64,000 nt of DNA, taken from the NCBI GenBank assembly GCA_017451685.1, contig JAFTNV010000031.1, positions 1-64,000 on the forward strand, written 5' to 3'. The notes under the pieces are model-generated. The model saw only the letters and a program-made list of their open reading frames with translations, was not told the origin of the DNA and ran no database searches. This stretch comes from Alistipes sp. GTDB taxonomy: Bacteria > Bacteroidota > Bacteroidia > Bacteroidales > Rikenellaceae. Positions 24,803-33,587 of this stretch are shown here, piece by piece. The translations under genes were made by a program, and so were the position numbers. Numbering within the stretch: the stretch's first letter is position 1; every line of letters begins with the position of its first letter.

Positions 24803-25522
24803 CTACTTTGTTGCTACGTATATATATGCTATGCCGAAGCTCTGCGCACGGCGTGTCACGCTGCTGTAGCCCACGCTGCGAAGTATCTCCGTGAAGCGCT
24901 CGGGCGAGGGAAACTCCTCGACAGAGTCGGGGAGGTAGGTGTAGGCGCGCTCGTCCTTCGATATGGCGGCACCTATGCGTGGCAGCAGACGGTGGGCATA
25001 CTGCGAGTATATCCATCGTATGAAGCGGTTGCGTGGCATCGAGAACTCCAGAACGACAAGCTTGCCTCCCGCCTTCAGCGTGCGGTATATCTCGCTGAGG
25101 CCCCCCTCGATATTCTCGAAGTTACGCACACCGAAGGCTACCGTGGCGACATCTATCGTGCCGTCGGCAACCATGTCGAGGTTCTCGGCATCGCCCTTCT
25201 CCAGCGATATGCGCTCCGAGAGCCCCAGGCGCTCCACCTTGCTGCGTGCTACGCTAAGCATCTCCTCCGAGAGGTCTACGCCGAGGATGTGTGCCTCGTT
25301 TATTTTTTTTGCCATGGCTATGGCGAGGTCGCCCGTGCCGGTGGCTACATCCATGATGGCGTGAGCCCTCGTGCGACGCACGATGCGCATTACGCGGCGG
25401 CGCCATAGGCGGTCGATGTTGAGCGACATTATGTGGTTGAGCCTATCGTACGTGGGAGCTATGTTGTCGAACATCTCCTCCACCTGCTCCTTCTTCGTTT
25501 GCTCCTCGTTGTATGGTTTCAT
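24803..25522 (-). CDS. ubiE: Demethylmenaquinone methyltransferase (MenG/UbiE)
   Basis: The 239-residue SAM-dependent enzyme performs the last C-methylation of menaquinone (and ubiquinone where present). Signatures: NIAPTYDRLNHIMS (20-33), SAM motif I DVATGTGDLAI (58-68), ILGVDLSEEML and the VAFGVRNFEN segment specific to the family. In this phylum the product is menaquinone for anaerobic respiration. Start at 25522 gives the family length; the open frame runs far upstream into the permease gene without homology. Eight bases separate it from the permease gene. Confidence 0.93.
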   Translation of the reverse strand: MKPYNEEQTKKEQVEEMFDNIAPTYDRLNHIMSLNIDRLWRRRVMRIVRRTRAHAIMDVATGTGDLAIAMAKKINEAHILGVDLSEEMLSVARSKVERLGLSERISLEKGDAENLDMVADGTIDVATVAFGVRNFENIEGGLSEIYRTLKAGGKLVVLEFSMPRNRFIRWIYSQYAHRLLPRIGAAISKDERAYTYLPDSVEEFPSPERFTEILRSVGYSSVTRRAQSFGIAYIYVATK

Positions 25523-25530
25523 AACTCGTT

Positions 25531-26772
25531 TTATTCGTATCTCATAATCTTTGTGGGCGATATCTTTGCGGCGAGGGCTGCGGGTAATAGCATGACGATG
25601 AGTGTTATTGCTATCGTTGCTACGATTGCTGCGAGCCACCACCCCCAGCATAGCGCCACGGGCACAGCCTCCAGAAGGTAGCCCTCCGAGGGTAGGGGCA
25701 CGACGGCCCAGAGGTGCTGTATCACGACGATGACGATGCCCGCCATGGCACCCCACACAACACCGCGCGCGGTGATGAAGAGGGCCCTGAAGAGGAATAT
25801 CCCGACCACAGCGCCTCGACGCATGCCCAAGGCTCGTAGTTCGCCAATCATACGCTGGCGCTCGAGGACGATGATAAGTAGCGATGTGGTCATGTTCAGG
25901 AGCGCCACGATAATCATTATCACCACCACGGCCATGGCCGTAATGTCGTGCGTAGCCAACCAGCCGAAGATGTCGGGGAAGACCGCCTCTGCGGTGAAGG
26001 CCTCGGCCTGACATCCCGTTGCGAGGTAGAGGTCTATAAATCCGCCATTTAGCTCGCGAGCAACGATGTCGCTTTCGGCGCCCTCTCTGAGCCATAGGTC
26101 GAAGCCAGTGACCATTGCACTATTGCCGTCGTAGAGGCGCGCTACGTTGCGTATGTCCGTGAGGACTATGCCGTTGTCGATGATGTCTACGCCCGTGTGG
26201 TACAGGCCGCTTATCTCAAACCTATCGCGCAGGATGCCACCCTCGGCATCGACGAAGACCATCTCTATGCGGTCGCCCACCGCGACATCCATCTTGCGGG
26301 CTATGCTTTCGGAGATAAGTATATCCTTCGTGCGGGGCTCAAGGCCTATACGCGGGAAACGGCCCTCGACGATGTGCTCCTTGTAAAATGTGGGGTCGAA
26401 GCAGTCGTCTACGCCCTTGAGCATCACGCCAAGGATGTTGTCGTCGCTCTTAAGCACACCCTCCTTTGCTGTGTAGGGCGAGTAGCGGGCAATGTCGGGA
26501 TGTTGCAGCGCCTCGACAAGTGGTGCGCTGTGCTCTATGCGCTTTCCCGACACCACGCCACCGCTCTGTGGCGCTGTGACGGTAATGTCGGCCGAGGCTC
26601 CCGTGAGGAGGTTGCGCAGGTCGTGCTTGAAGCCAATGACTACCGAGAGGGTGATGATTATCACGGCAATGCTCACACCTGTGGCTATGGTCGCCACGCG
26701 CTCCATGATGCCGGCCTTGGCACCCGCCCTGCGACTCGATAGTCGTCGCGCTATGTCGAACTCTACTCTCAC
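25531..26772 (-). CDS. FtsX/LolC-like ABC transporter permease
   Basis: The 413-residue protein has the MacB/FtsX permease plan: an N-terminal helix (about 27-48), a large extracytoplasmic domain (about 50-270) and three C-terminal helices. ILERQRMIGELRALGM (about 305-322) is the family's conserved cytoplasmic loop. It resembles LolC/LolE-type lipoprotein-release permeases in length and order. No ATPase gene is adjacent. It is the first gene of the minus-strand cluster with menG. Confidence 0.85.
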   Translation of the reverse strand: MRVEFDIARRLSSRRAGAKAGIMERVATIATGVSIAVIIITLSVVIGFKHDLRNLLTGASADITVTAPQSGGVVSGKRIEHSAPLVEALQHPDIARYSPYTAKEGVLKSDDNILGVMLKGVDDCFDPTFYKEHIVEGRFPRIGLEPRTKDILISESIARKMDVAVGDRIEMVFVDAEGGILRDRFEISGLYHTGVDIIDNGIVLTDIRNVARLYDGNSAMVTGFDLWLREGAESDIVARELNGGFIDLYLATGCQAEAFTAEAVFPDIFGWLATHDITAMAVVVIMIIVALLNMTTSLLIIVLERQRMIGELRALGMRRGAVVGIFLFRALFITARGVVWGAMAGIVIVVIQHLWAVVPLPSEGYLLEAVPVALCWGWWLAAIVATIAITLIVMLLPAALAAKISPTKIMRYE

Positions 26773-26836
26773 CCGTGCCTATAATGTTAAGCGTTGTTCT
26801 GTGCTCGTTTATTTTGCAAATATATACATTTTTACG

Positions 26837-28810
26837 CTACTGGGCAATGAGTATCACGCCCGAGCAGGGAGCAACCTCAATCTTGCCATGCGGGGCATCG
26901 TAGCGACCTATGCCCTTGACGAAGATGGCATCGCCATCTGCCACCCACTTGTACGTGCCCGCGGGGATGTCGAACACCACGCTCTCACGTTCTCCATTCA
27001 TCAACACGACGATGCTCTCGGCCGTGTCTATGCCCTCGAGGTCGTGGAGCACGAAGCCCACGGCTGCGGCATTGTCATTCTCGATGAAGGTGAGGTGGTT
27101 GCGCACCGCCTCGGCCGTGCCGAGCGAGAAGGCGGGGTGCGCCTTGCGCAGGGCGATAAGCCCCTTGACATACTCCACGAGGTCGTTGTATGTGCTCTTC
27201 AACGACCAATCTATGGCGTTGTACTTGTCGGGCAGGTTGTATGTGTTCTTCTCGCCGAGCTTCGTGCGATACATCTCCTCGCCGCAGAATATGAAGGGTA
27301 TGCCCTGCGAGGTGAACACGCCGAAGTGTCCCAACTTGGCCATCTTTAGGCGCTCGGCCTCCGTTGCCTCGGGCGCGAGGTGCTCAAGACGGTCGCGCAG
27401 GTTGTGGTCGTCGTGACACGTGATGTAGCTTATGTGCTGTGTGGGTGCTGCGCACCACGCCTCCTCCGTGTGGTCTACCTCGGGGTGCTCGACACCGCCT
27501 ACGATGCCAAACTTGAGCGCCTCCTTGTTACCCTCGACGCCAAAGATGAAGCCTCCCTCCGAGAGGTCGAGCGTGCCACGCAGGGCGTTACGTATGTCGT
27601 CCGAGAAGGCTGCAATGCCGGGCATGCGATAGGTGTAGCGCTTGAAAGCCAACTTATCCTCGTCGTAGAGGGGTGTGGCAGCAGCCCAGCCCTCGCCATA
27701 GAGCAGGATGTTGGGGTTGAGGGCCTCGAGGCGCTCGCGTATGAGGTTCATCGTCTCGATGTCGTGTATGGCCATGAGGTCGAAGCGGAAGCCGTCGATG
27801 TGGTACTCCTTGACCCAATACTCGAGCGACTCGACCATGTATTTACGCATCATGGGCTTCTCGCTTGCCGTCTCGTTGCCACATCCCGAGCCATCGGCGA
27901 AGGTGCCATCCTCCCTCATGCGGTAGAAGTATCCGGGCACGGTGAGCTCGAAGCCGCAGTTCTCCGTCGCGGTGGTGTGGTTGTATACCACGTCGAGCAC
28001 GACACACAGCCCCGCATCGTGCATCGCCTTCACCAACGTCTTAAGCTCGCGTATGCGCGCCTCGGGGTCATCTACACGTGTGGCATACGTACCCTCGGGG
28101 GCGTTGTAGTTCTTGGGCTCGTAGCCCCAGTTGTACTGATCCGTGGGTCGCGACTCGTCTATCGAGCCGAAGTCGGCCGTGGGGAGGAGGTGTATGTGTG
28201 TCACGCCCAACTCTACGAGGTGGTCGAGGCCCGTGGCAAGACCCTCTGTCGAGCGTGTGCCACGCTCCGCCATGCCGAGATACTTACCCGGGTGTGCCAC
28301 GCCTGCCGAGGCGTGTGCCGTCATGTCGCGGTAGTGCATCTCGTATATCACCGTCTCCGTGGCAGGTATCGAGGGAGCACAATCCTCATTCCAGTCCTCG
28401 GGGTTTGTGCGCTCAAGGTCTATGATGGCTCCGCGGTTGCCGTTAGTGTCAAGCGCGCGGGCGAAGATGCCGGCGGTCTCCTTCAGCGCCTTGCCGTCGA
28501 TTGTCACCTGAAAGGCGTAGTACATGCCGCGCTTGTCGCCCTCCACTTGAGCTCTCCAGAGTCCATCCTCGGCTGCTGTCATGGCAACCTCCTCGGCAAG
28601 GGTGTCGCCATCGTAGAGGCGCACGACGACGCTGTCGGCCGTGGGTGCCCATAGCTCGAAGGTGGTAGCCTCGGGGCTGTATGCCATCTCGTTTATGGGT
28701 GTTGTGGGGATGTTGTCACCCTCCTCCTTGGGTTGCTCCGACGAGCATGCGATTGTTGCCACGGCTGCTACTACGGCAGCACCACGTGCGATAAGTTGGC
28801 TTAGTTTCAT
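26837..28810 (-). CDS. Type I pullulanase-like GH13 lipoprotein
   Basis: The 657-residue product is an exported lipoprotein (C22 in VATIACSS) that debranches alpha-1,6 links of pullulan or starch. An N-terminal CBM48-like beta domain (about 40-110) precedes the TIM barrel. The pullulanase signature YNWGYEPKNYNAPEG starts at 226. GH13 regions are DVVYNH (273-278), FRFDLM with nucleophile D344, YGEGW with acid E373, and CHDDH (465-469), with His-Asp-Asp instead of the common His-Asp-Asn. Lipidation suggests display at the cell surface for starch use. It stands alone, without a SusC/D pair nearby. Confidence 0.92.
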   Translation of the reverse strand: MKLSQLIARGAAVVAAVATIACSSEQPKEEGDNIPTTPINEMAYSPEATTFELWAPTADSVVVRLYDGDTLAEEVAMTAAEDGLWRAQVEGDKRGMYYAFQVTIDGKALKETAGIFARALDTNGNRGAIIDLERTNPEDWNEDCAPSIPATETVIYEMHYRDMTAHASAGVAHPGKYLGMAERGTRSTEGLATGLDHLVELGVTHIHLLPTADFGSIDESRPTDQYNWGYEPKNYNAPEGTYATRVDDPEARIRELKTLVKAMHDAGLCVVLDVVYNHTTATENCGFELTVPGYFYRMREDGTFADGSGCGNETASEKPMMRKYMVESLEYWVKEYHIDGFRFDLMAIHDIETMNLIRERLEALNPNILLYGEGWAAATPLYDEDKLAFKRYTYRMPGIAAFSDDIRNALRGTLDLSEGGFIFGVEGNKEALKFGIVGGVEHPEVDHTEEAWCAAPTQHISYITCHDDHNLRDRLEHLAPEATEAERLKMAKLGHFGVFTSQGIPFIFCGEEMYRTKLGEKNTYNLPDKYNAIDWSLKSTYNDLVEYVKGLIALRKAHPAFSLGTAEAVRNHLTFIENDNAAAVGFVLHDLEGIDTAESIVVLMNGERESVVFDIPAGTYKWVADGDAIFVKGIGRYDAPHGKIEVAPCSGVILIAQ

Positions 28811-28890
28811 GTATGCGTTGTTTGTTAATAATCATCCGTACATGCAAAGATACAATTTTTCGGGTGAAGTTATATGTCGCCATATAAAAT

Positions 28891-28920
28891 TTGTCGTTTA
28901 TGGAAAAATTCTTACCTTTA
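28891..28920 (+). promoter_or_regulatory. Promoter of the outer-membrane protein gene
   Basis: TTG (28891-28893), 19-bp spacer and TACCTTTA (28913-28920), one mismatch from TAnnTTTG, lie 21 bases before the start codon. Confidence 0.5.
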
Positions 28921-28941
28921 CACCAAATTAATGCTGATAGT

Positions 28942-29607
28942 ATGAAGAGAGCGATAATTCTTATTTTGGCACTTGTCGTAGCCGTGCCGGCTATGGCATC
29001 ACTCCCTGCGGGTAGCTACGACGAGGAGCTGTACGGAAGAGATAAGGTTGCAACGACGGTGAAGCCACAGTTTGAGGTCAACGTGGGCTTTATCACCGGA
29101 GGTAAGCTAAAGACGAAGATTGAGAACCACGAGAAGGTTAAGACTAACCTCTCGCGCCCCTATGTCGAGCTTCTCGGTGGTGTGCGCCTCGGTGACTTCC
29201 TTTTTGCAGGCGTGGGCACGGGCGTACAGTATGCCTATGGCGAGTGTAAGTTGGTGTCGTTGGCTACCGACATCTCGGGCAAGGGCTCGCCCGACACGTG
29301 GGGCTCGGTAAGCATCCCCATCTTTGCGAATGTGCGTGGCTATATCCCTACGCGAGTGATTGTTAAGCCCTACCTCTCGGTAAGCCTCGGTGGCCATGTT
29401 GTCGCCACATCCAACTTCTCGAAGGAGGGTTTCGGTAAACTTCGCGGTGGCCTTCTTATGAAGTTTGGCGCGGGACTCAATATCGCCAACTTTAACCTCG
29501 GCCTTGGCCTTGCGTCGCAGAACCTGGAGTGGAAAGATGCCAAGGGCGTTACGATGTTCAAGGCTGGCAACAACGCCTTCTATATCGAGCTTGGCGCGAC
29601 GTTCTAA
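28942..29607 (+). CDS. Outer-membrane beta-barrel protein
   Basis: The 221-residue product has a signal peptide (ILALVVAVPAMAS) and alternating aromatic/aliphatic strands with glycine turns (FEVNVGFITGG, LFAGVGTGVQYAYG, KPYLSVSLGGHV). It ends in AFYIELGATF, a C-terminal Phe strand typical of barrels assembled by BamA. Size suits an eight-stranded barrel. The start at 28942 is set by the signal peptide. No specific function is visible. Confidence 0.8.
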   Translation: MKRAIILILALVVAVPAMASLPAGSYDEELYGRDKVATTVKPQFEVNVGFITGGKLKTKIENHEKVKTNLSRPYVELLGGVRLGDFLFAGVGTGVQYAYGECKLVSLATDISGKGSPDTWGSVSIPIFANVRGYIPTRVIVKPYLSVSLGGHVVATSNFSKEGFGKLRGGLLMKFGAGLNIANFNLGLGLASQNLEWKDAKGVTMFKAGNNAFYIELGATF

Positions 29608-29753
29608 CCCATACGCATAGCGCTCTGTAAATTGAGATTTACACCTTTTCGGTAGGAGACATTCGGACACAAAAAAACCCGGATTCATCACCAGCATCTA
29701 AAAACTGGGAGAGGAACACCCGGGACTGCACTGCAAATATACAAACAAAAAGG

Positions 29754-30413
29754 ATGCAAACCAAATATTTTTTTGAAAAAGTTTTCTCGACCGAGCGAAT
29801 GGCGCGTTATTATGCGGCCTATCCCAGCGATGAAAATATGGCAATTGCGCACTATCAGTCGAATATTGAGTTGTCGGGTGCATTCTACTCTTGTATATCG
29901 GTATTTGAGGTTGCACTCAGAAATGCTCTTAATCGGGAGTTGATAGCGAAGTTTGGTCGCGAGGATTGGTATCGAGTAATACCATCTATACAGGGGCTTA
30001 ATGGACTAAACTATTACATTACTGAGGCTCAGCGACATATCTGTAGTAGGGGAGAGATTGTAACATCATCGAAGATTGTTGCCGAATTGACCTTTGGTTT
30101 CTGGGTTTCTCTTATGAATAGTCAATATGAAAAGGTTTTGTGGCACGACTTGCGCAGAGCATTTCCATATATGCCAAAGTCTCAAAGACAGCGTAAGAAT
30201 ATCTCAGCGCCACTTAACAACTTTCGAGCATTTAGAAATAGAGTTTTTCACAATGAGCCCATTTGTTGGAGCAAAGCGTATATAGATAAGATGCATAAAG
30301 ATATATTGCAGGTGCTGTATTGGATCAATAGGGATATTCCCGCGTGGCTTCAAGAATTTGATGGGGTCGATGATGCGTTAGAGACTATCTCTAAACGATT
30401 AGGTTGGCAATAA
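29754..30413 (+). CDS. Abi-family (HEPN-like) protein
   Basis: The 219-residue protein resembles the AbiD/AbiF/Abi_2 group of phage abortive-infection proteins. The C-terminal half holds FRAFRNRVFHNEPI, with R161, N162 and H166 forming the Rx4H catalytic signature of HEPN ribonucleases. The N-terminal FEVALRNALNREL helix is also typical. Such proteins usually cleave RNA on infection and stop growth. No antitoxin-like partner is beside it, as is common for Abi_2 proteins. It is AT-richer than its neighbours, suggesting transfer. Confidence 0.78.
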   Translation: MQTKYFFEKVFSTERMARYYAAYPSDENMAIAHYQSNIELSGAFYSCISVFEVALRNALNRELIAKFGREDWYRVIPSIQGLNGLNYYITEAQRHICSRGEIVTSSKIVAELTFGFWVSLMNSQYEKVLWHDLRRAFPYMPKSQRQRKNISAPLNNFRAFRNRVFHNEPICWSKAYIDKMHKDILQVLYWINRDIPAWLQEFDGVDDALETISKRLGWQ

Positions 30414-30456
30414 TGCACATTCGGGTTAGTCGAGCTTATACTTTAACTAAAATAAC

Positions 30457-32154
30457 ATGCGACACATATTATCCATATTAACACTCCTTGTATTAACAAG
30501 TTGCGCAACTGTAACAACACCCGCGGATGCCTTCACCGAGGCGCCGGACCCTGTGGTGCTCACCCCCGAGGAGGTGGCGGCATGGGATGATGTCCGCGAG
30601 GGGCTTAATGCCGCGTGGGCATCTACCGACCTACGCTATGGGCGCAGCGTTGTGCCTGAGGTGGAGGGTGTTGAGTCCATGCCTCTTGTAGCGTGGCGTG
30701 GCGAGCGTGTCGCGGCGCAGATTCTTTTGTGGTCGGCAGACGATGTTGGCAATGTGAGGTGTGAGGTGGGTGCTTTTCGCTCGGCGGAGGCTACGCTTCC
30801 TCAGACGATTGCCACCACACGCTTTGTGCGCTATACGCTTGTGGATGGTGCTCTTTCGGCCGACATGCTCGACACCATTGCGAGCGTCGACATCGAGGCC
30901 CGCAGCGTGCGCCCCGTGTGGCTCACTGTTGCTGTGCCCGAGGATGCCGAGGCGGGAGTATATACCTCGGAGGTTGTTGTCACATACGATGGTGGCAGCG
31001 TGGCGCTGCCGTTGACGCTCGAGGTACAGCGGTATACGCTCGCCACGCCCGACAAGTGGAGCTACCACCTCGACCTATGGCAACATCCCACGGCTGTGGC
31101 ACGTGCCGAGGGTCTTGAGCTATGGAGCGATGCTCACTTCGAGGCTCTTAGGCGTACGATGATGCCTCTTGCCAAAGCCGGACAGAAGGTTGTGACGGCA
31201 ACGCTGAACAAAGACCCGTGGAACCACCAGTGCTACGATGGCTATGCCCCGATGATAGAGTGGCGCCTAAGGAGTGATGGCACGTGGAGCTATGACTACG
31301 CCATCTTTGACCGTTGGGTGGAGCTTATGTTTGGTCTCGGCATCAACAAGATGATAAACTGCTACTCCATGGTGCCGTGGAACTGCGAGCTGGAGTACTA
31401 CGACGAGGTGCGGGATGAGGTTGTCACCGTCGTTGCGGAGCCCGGCACACCCATCTTTGCCGATATATGGCGCCCCTTCCTCCTCGACTTCAAGGAGCAC
31501 CTGCGCACTAAGGGGTGGCTCGACATCACCAATATAGCCATGGATGAGCGTGGCCCCGAGGCTATGGATGCTGCCGTCGAGGTGTTGGCCGAGTGCGCAC
31601 CGGAGATGGGCTTTGCCATTGCCGACATGCATAGGTCGTACCGTCGTTATATGAATATGCGCGATGTGTGTGTTGCGCAGGAGCAGCCTGCCGACCATGG
31701 CGACATCCTCGCACGCCGTGCCCAGGGCTATAATACCACCTTCTACGTGTGCTGCAACCCGCCCTTCCCGAATACCTTCACCACGTCGCAACCCTATGAG
31801 GCTGAGCTGCTTGGATGGTATGGCCTGGCCTCGGACTATGACGGTATGCTGCGCTGGGCGTATAACTCATGGCCGGCAGACCCCGCCTACGACTCGCGCT
31901 ATGGCACGTGGAGTGCTGGCGACACCTTCCTTGTCTACCCTCACGCCCGCTCGTCGGTGCGCTTCGAGCGCCTTGTTGATGGCATCGAGGTTGCCGAGAA
32001 GGTGCGCACGCTACGCCGCATGGGAGTGAATACCGGCGATATAGATGATATTCTGGCTAAGATTCGTGGCGCCAACATAAACGATGCTGACGCGCCGTGG
32101 ATGGAGATTGTTGCCGAGGCGCGCGAGGTGCTTAACGAGGTGTCACGACGTTAG
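30457..32154 (+). CDS. GH123/DUF4091-type glycoside hydrolase lipoprotein
   Basis: The 565-residue product has a lipoprotein signal (lipid Cys16 in VLTSCATV), a beta-sandwich N-terminal part (about 80-200) and a barrel domain of the GH123 (DUF4091) family. The catalytic region carries an adjacent acid pair, D363-E364, in NIAMDERGPE. Known members are N-acetylgalactosaminidases acting on glycosphingolipid or mucin-like glycans with substrate-assisted chemistry; the substrate here is inferred only. Its last 23 bases overlap the end of the convergent GNAT gene. Confidence 0.82.
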   Translation: MRHILSILTLLVLTSCATVTTPADAFTEAPDPVVLTPEEVAAWDDVREGLNAAWASTDLRYGRSVVPEVEGVESMPLVAWRGERVAAQILLWSADDVGNVRCEVGAFRSAEATLPQTIATTRFVRYTLVDGALSADMLDTIASVDIEARSVRPVWLTVAVPEDAEAGVYTSEVVVTYDGGSVALPLTLEVQRYTLATPDKWSYHLDLWQHPTAVARAEGLELWSDAHFEALRRTMMPLAKAGQKVVTATLNKDPWNHQCYDGYAPMIEWRLRSDGTWSYDYAIFDRWVELMFGLGINKMINCYSMVPWNCELEYYDEVRDEVVTVVAEPGTPIFADIWRPFLLDFKEHLRTKGWLDITNIAMDERGPEAMDAAVEVLAECAPEMGFAIADMHRSYRRYMNMRDVCVAQEQPADHGDILARRAQGYNTTFYVCCNPPFPNTFTTSQPYEAELLGWYGLASDYDGMLRWAYNSWPADPAYDSRYGTWSAGDTFLVYPHARSSVRFERLVDGIEVAEKVRTLRRMGVNTGDIDDILAKIRGANINDADAPWMEIVAEAREVLNEVSRR

Positions 32155-32707
32155 CACTGCGCTGTAGGTGCCACATGTCGTGGCCGAGGAAGCGTTTCTT
32201 GCCTACGCGCACAAAGCCCAACTTCGTATATAGTTTTTCGGCCTTCGGGTTATCCGTGTCGACGATGAGGCCTACGCGCTCATGCCCCGCAGCGAAGGCC
32301 CTGTTGCTCATGGTATTAAGCAGCGCGCTGCCCACACCTAAGCCTCGGAATCGGGGGAGCACACCCAGTGAGTCTAAATAAAACTCTCCCGCCGCGGTCT
32401 CATCCTCGATATGGGGTACCTCGCCGAGGTGCTTTAATAATAGTGGAAATATAGGCTCGCGTAGCGCCTCGAGATGTGCGCCATCGTAGCCCACGAGGGC
32501 CCCTGCCACCATGCCGTCAACCTCGGCAACGAGAGTGTTGAGGTAGCTATACTGCGCATTGTCGCATGCTGCGAGGGTGTGAAACACGGGATATATGGGG
32601 TGCGTGGTGTCGTAGCCCACGGCCATACATACGACCTCGGCAATAAGTGCCGCATCCTCGCGCTGTGCTGAGCGTATGGTTATCTTCGGTGTACTCGTTG
32701 TATCCAT
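32132..32707 (-). CDS. GNAT-family N-acetyltransferase
   Basis: The 191-residue protein has the GNAT fold: an N-terminal ITIRSAQREDAALIAEV strand-helix, LDSLGVLPRFRGLGVGSALL with the RGLGVG acetyl-CoA pyrophosphate loop, and NPKAEKLYTKLGFVRVGKKR near the end. The substrate is unknown. The only promoter-like site, TACCTTTG at 32712-32719, lies five bases before the ATG, so the transcript would be almost leaderless. The 3' end overlaps the convergent hydrolase gene by 23 bp. Confidence 0.87.
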   Translation of the reverse strand: MDTTSTPKITIRSAQREDAALIAEVVCMAVGYDTTHPIYPVFHTLAACDNAQYSYLNTLVAEVDGMVAGALVGYDGAHLEALREPIFPLLLKHLGEVPHIEDETAAGEFYLDSLGVLPRFRGLGVGSALLNTMSNRAFAAGHERVGLIVDTDNPKAEKLYTKLGFVRVGKKRFLGHDMWHLQRSANVVTPR

Positions 32708-32711
32708 ACCG

Positions 32712-32719
32712 CAAAGGTA
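32712..32719 (-). promoter_or_regulatory. -7 element (TACCTTTG) for the GNAT gene
   Basis: This minus-strand TACCTTTG lies five bases upstream of the ATG, implying a leaderless or very short-leader mRNA. Confidence 0.45.
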
Positions 32720-32752
32720 GTAAATTCTTCGATATGGCGTTTGTCAGAAAAG

Positions 32753-33214
32753 CTACTCTAAAATGCGCACCGGCGTGTCACTGTAGTTGTCGAGGGTGAA
32801 GTGGAGTGTGCTAAGCGAGCTGGTGTTGTCGAAGGGCGAGAAGAAAACCTCGGCGGCGAGGTTGGCGGCGCCCCAGTTGCGTTGTTGGGCGGAGTTCCAG
32901 CTATGGCGCGTGTAGCCACGAAACGATATAAAGAGCAAATTCCCCTCGTCAAAAGTGGCTTGCATGTGAGGTGGAATCTTTTTATAAAGTGTTTTCCCGA
33001 GCGCAAAAATCACGGGGTGATGCCGTTCGAGCAGGTAGTTCAGAATCTCTTTTTCGAGTGGGGAGTGAAAGCCGCTGATGACGACTTTGTCGGTTTGGCA
33101 GATGGAGGCTGCCCATTGCAGCGCCAATTGCGTGTCGTGGGGCGTTGCTTTCCGCGAAGCAAAGAATGCCACTATCTCTCTATCAAGGAGGTCTTTATTT
33201 CCGGATAAGTCCAT
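32753..33214 (-). CDS. Small DprA/SLOG-like Rossmann-fold protein (copy 2)
   Basis: This 153-residue paralogue of the protein at 274-732 shares MDLSGN..LLDR..VAFFASR, SGFHSPLEKEIL, ALGKTLYKKIPPHMQ and LSTL near the end. Overall similarity is clear but far lower than that of the RNA that precedes each copy. The ATG at 33214 is supported because an in-frame stop lies nine codons upstream. As in copy 1 it follows a short hairpin and T6 run with no clear ribosome binding site. SLOG proteins are expected to bind nucleotides or nucleotide sugars; the actual role is unknown. Confidence 0.65.
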   Translation of the reverse strand: MDLSGNKDLLDREIVAFFASRKATPHDTQLALQWAASICQTDKVVISGFHSPLEKEILNYLLERHHPVIFALGKTLYKKIPPHMQATFDEGNLLFISFRGYTRHSWNSAQQRNWGAANLAAEVFFSPFDNTSSLSTLHFTLDNYSDTPVRILE

Positions 33215-33467
33215 AAAAAAGCGCAGGCGCTGTATTTACTCATCCTATACTGAGGCCTTGGCTGCCTTTCACACGAATAAGCAACACAAACGCCCACGCC
33301 GGAGATATATCGCACATACCGAACCAATCGGTAGTAGGGATATACAACCATGCGTGGACATTTGTTGTCGACCTTCGTGTGATTAAAACTGCCAAGTTTC
33401 AGTATAGAAGAATCGTCAAAAAATATCCAATCTAATATGTACGGCTCAACGGCAAAAGCCATAAGCC
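33215..33467 (-). ncRNA. Structured RNA / leader upstream of SLOG-like gene (copy 2)
   Basis: This second copy of the RNA at 733-987 has the same layout: 5' hairpin (33443-33467), outer stem 33399-33407 with 33245-33253, conserved 33391-33396 with 33257-33262, second variable stem 33374-33382 with 33269-33277, shared core, then a short hairpin and T6 (33215-33231). In the outer stem five of nine pairs differ from copy 1 and all stay paired; in the second stem three pairs covary. A two-base length difference relative to copy 1 breaks any shared protein frame, so coding is unlikely. Confidence 0.7.
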
Positions 33468-33471
33468 ATTA

Positions 33472-33479
33472 CAAAGATA
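33472..33479 (-). promoter_or_regulatory. Bacteroidota -7 element (TATCTTTG) for RNA copy 2
   Basis: Same position relative to the RNA as in copy 1, with conserved flanks. It faces away from the DUF169 promoter at 33557-33564. Confidence 0.6.
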
Positions 33480-33556
33480 AGCAAAAATTTATAGAAACTT
33501 CGAATTTTTGAAGAAAACAATTTCCCCGAGCCTACATGTCGTAACGAAAAAATGCG

Positions 33557-33564
33557 TAACTTTG
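33557..33564 (+). promoter_or_regulatory. -7 element (TAACTTTG) deciding the DUF169 start
   Basis: TAACTTTG lies 23 bases before the ATG at 33588 but after an earlier in-frame ATG at 33552. Transcription starting near 33570 would exclude the earlier start. Confidence 0.55.
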
Positions 33565-33587
33565 TGAGAGAACAATATCGGAATAGT

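Noticed and set aside
24713..25408. Plus-strand open frame opposite menG
   Set aside because: No homology or start signal; the minus strand encodes a clear UbiE/MenG.
27380..28654. Long plus-strand open frame opposite the pullulanase gene
   Set aside because: Antisense shadow in GC-rich DNA; the minus-strand frame carries all GH13 motifs.
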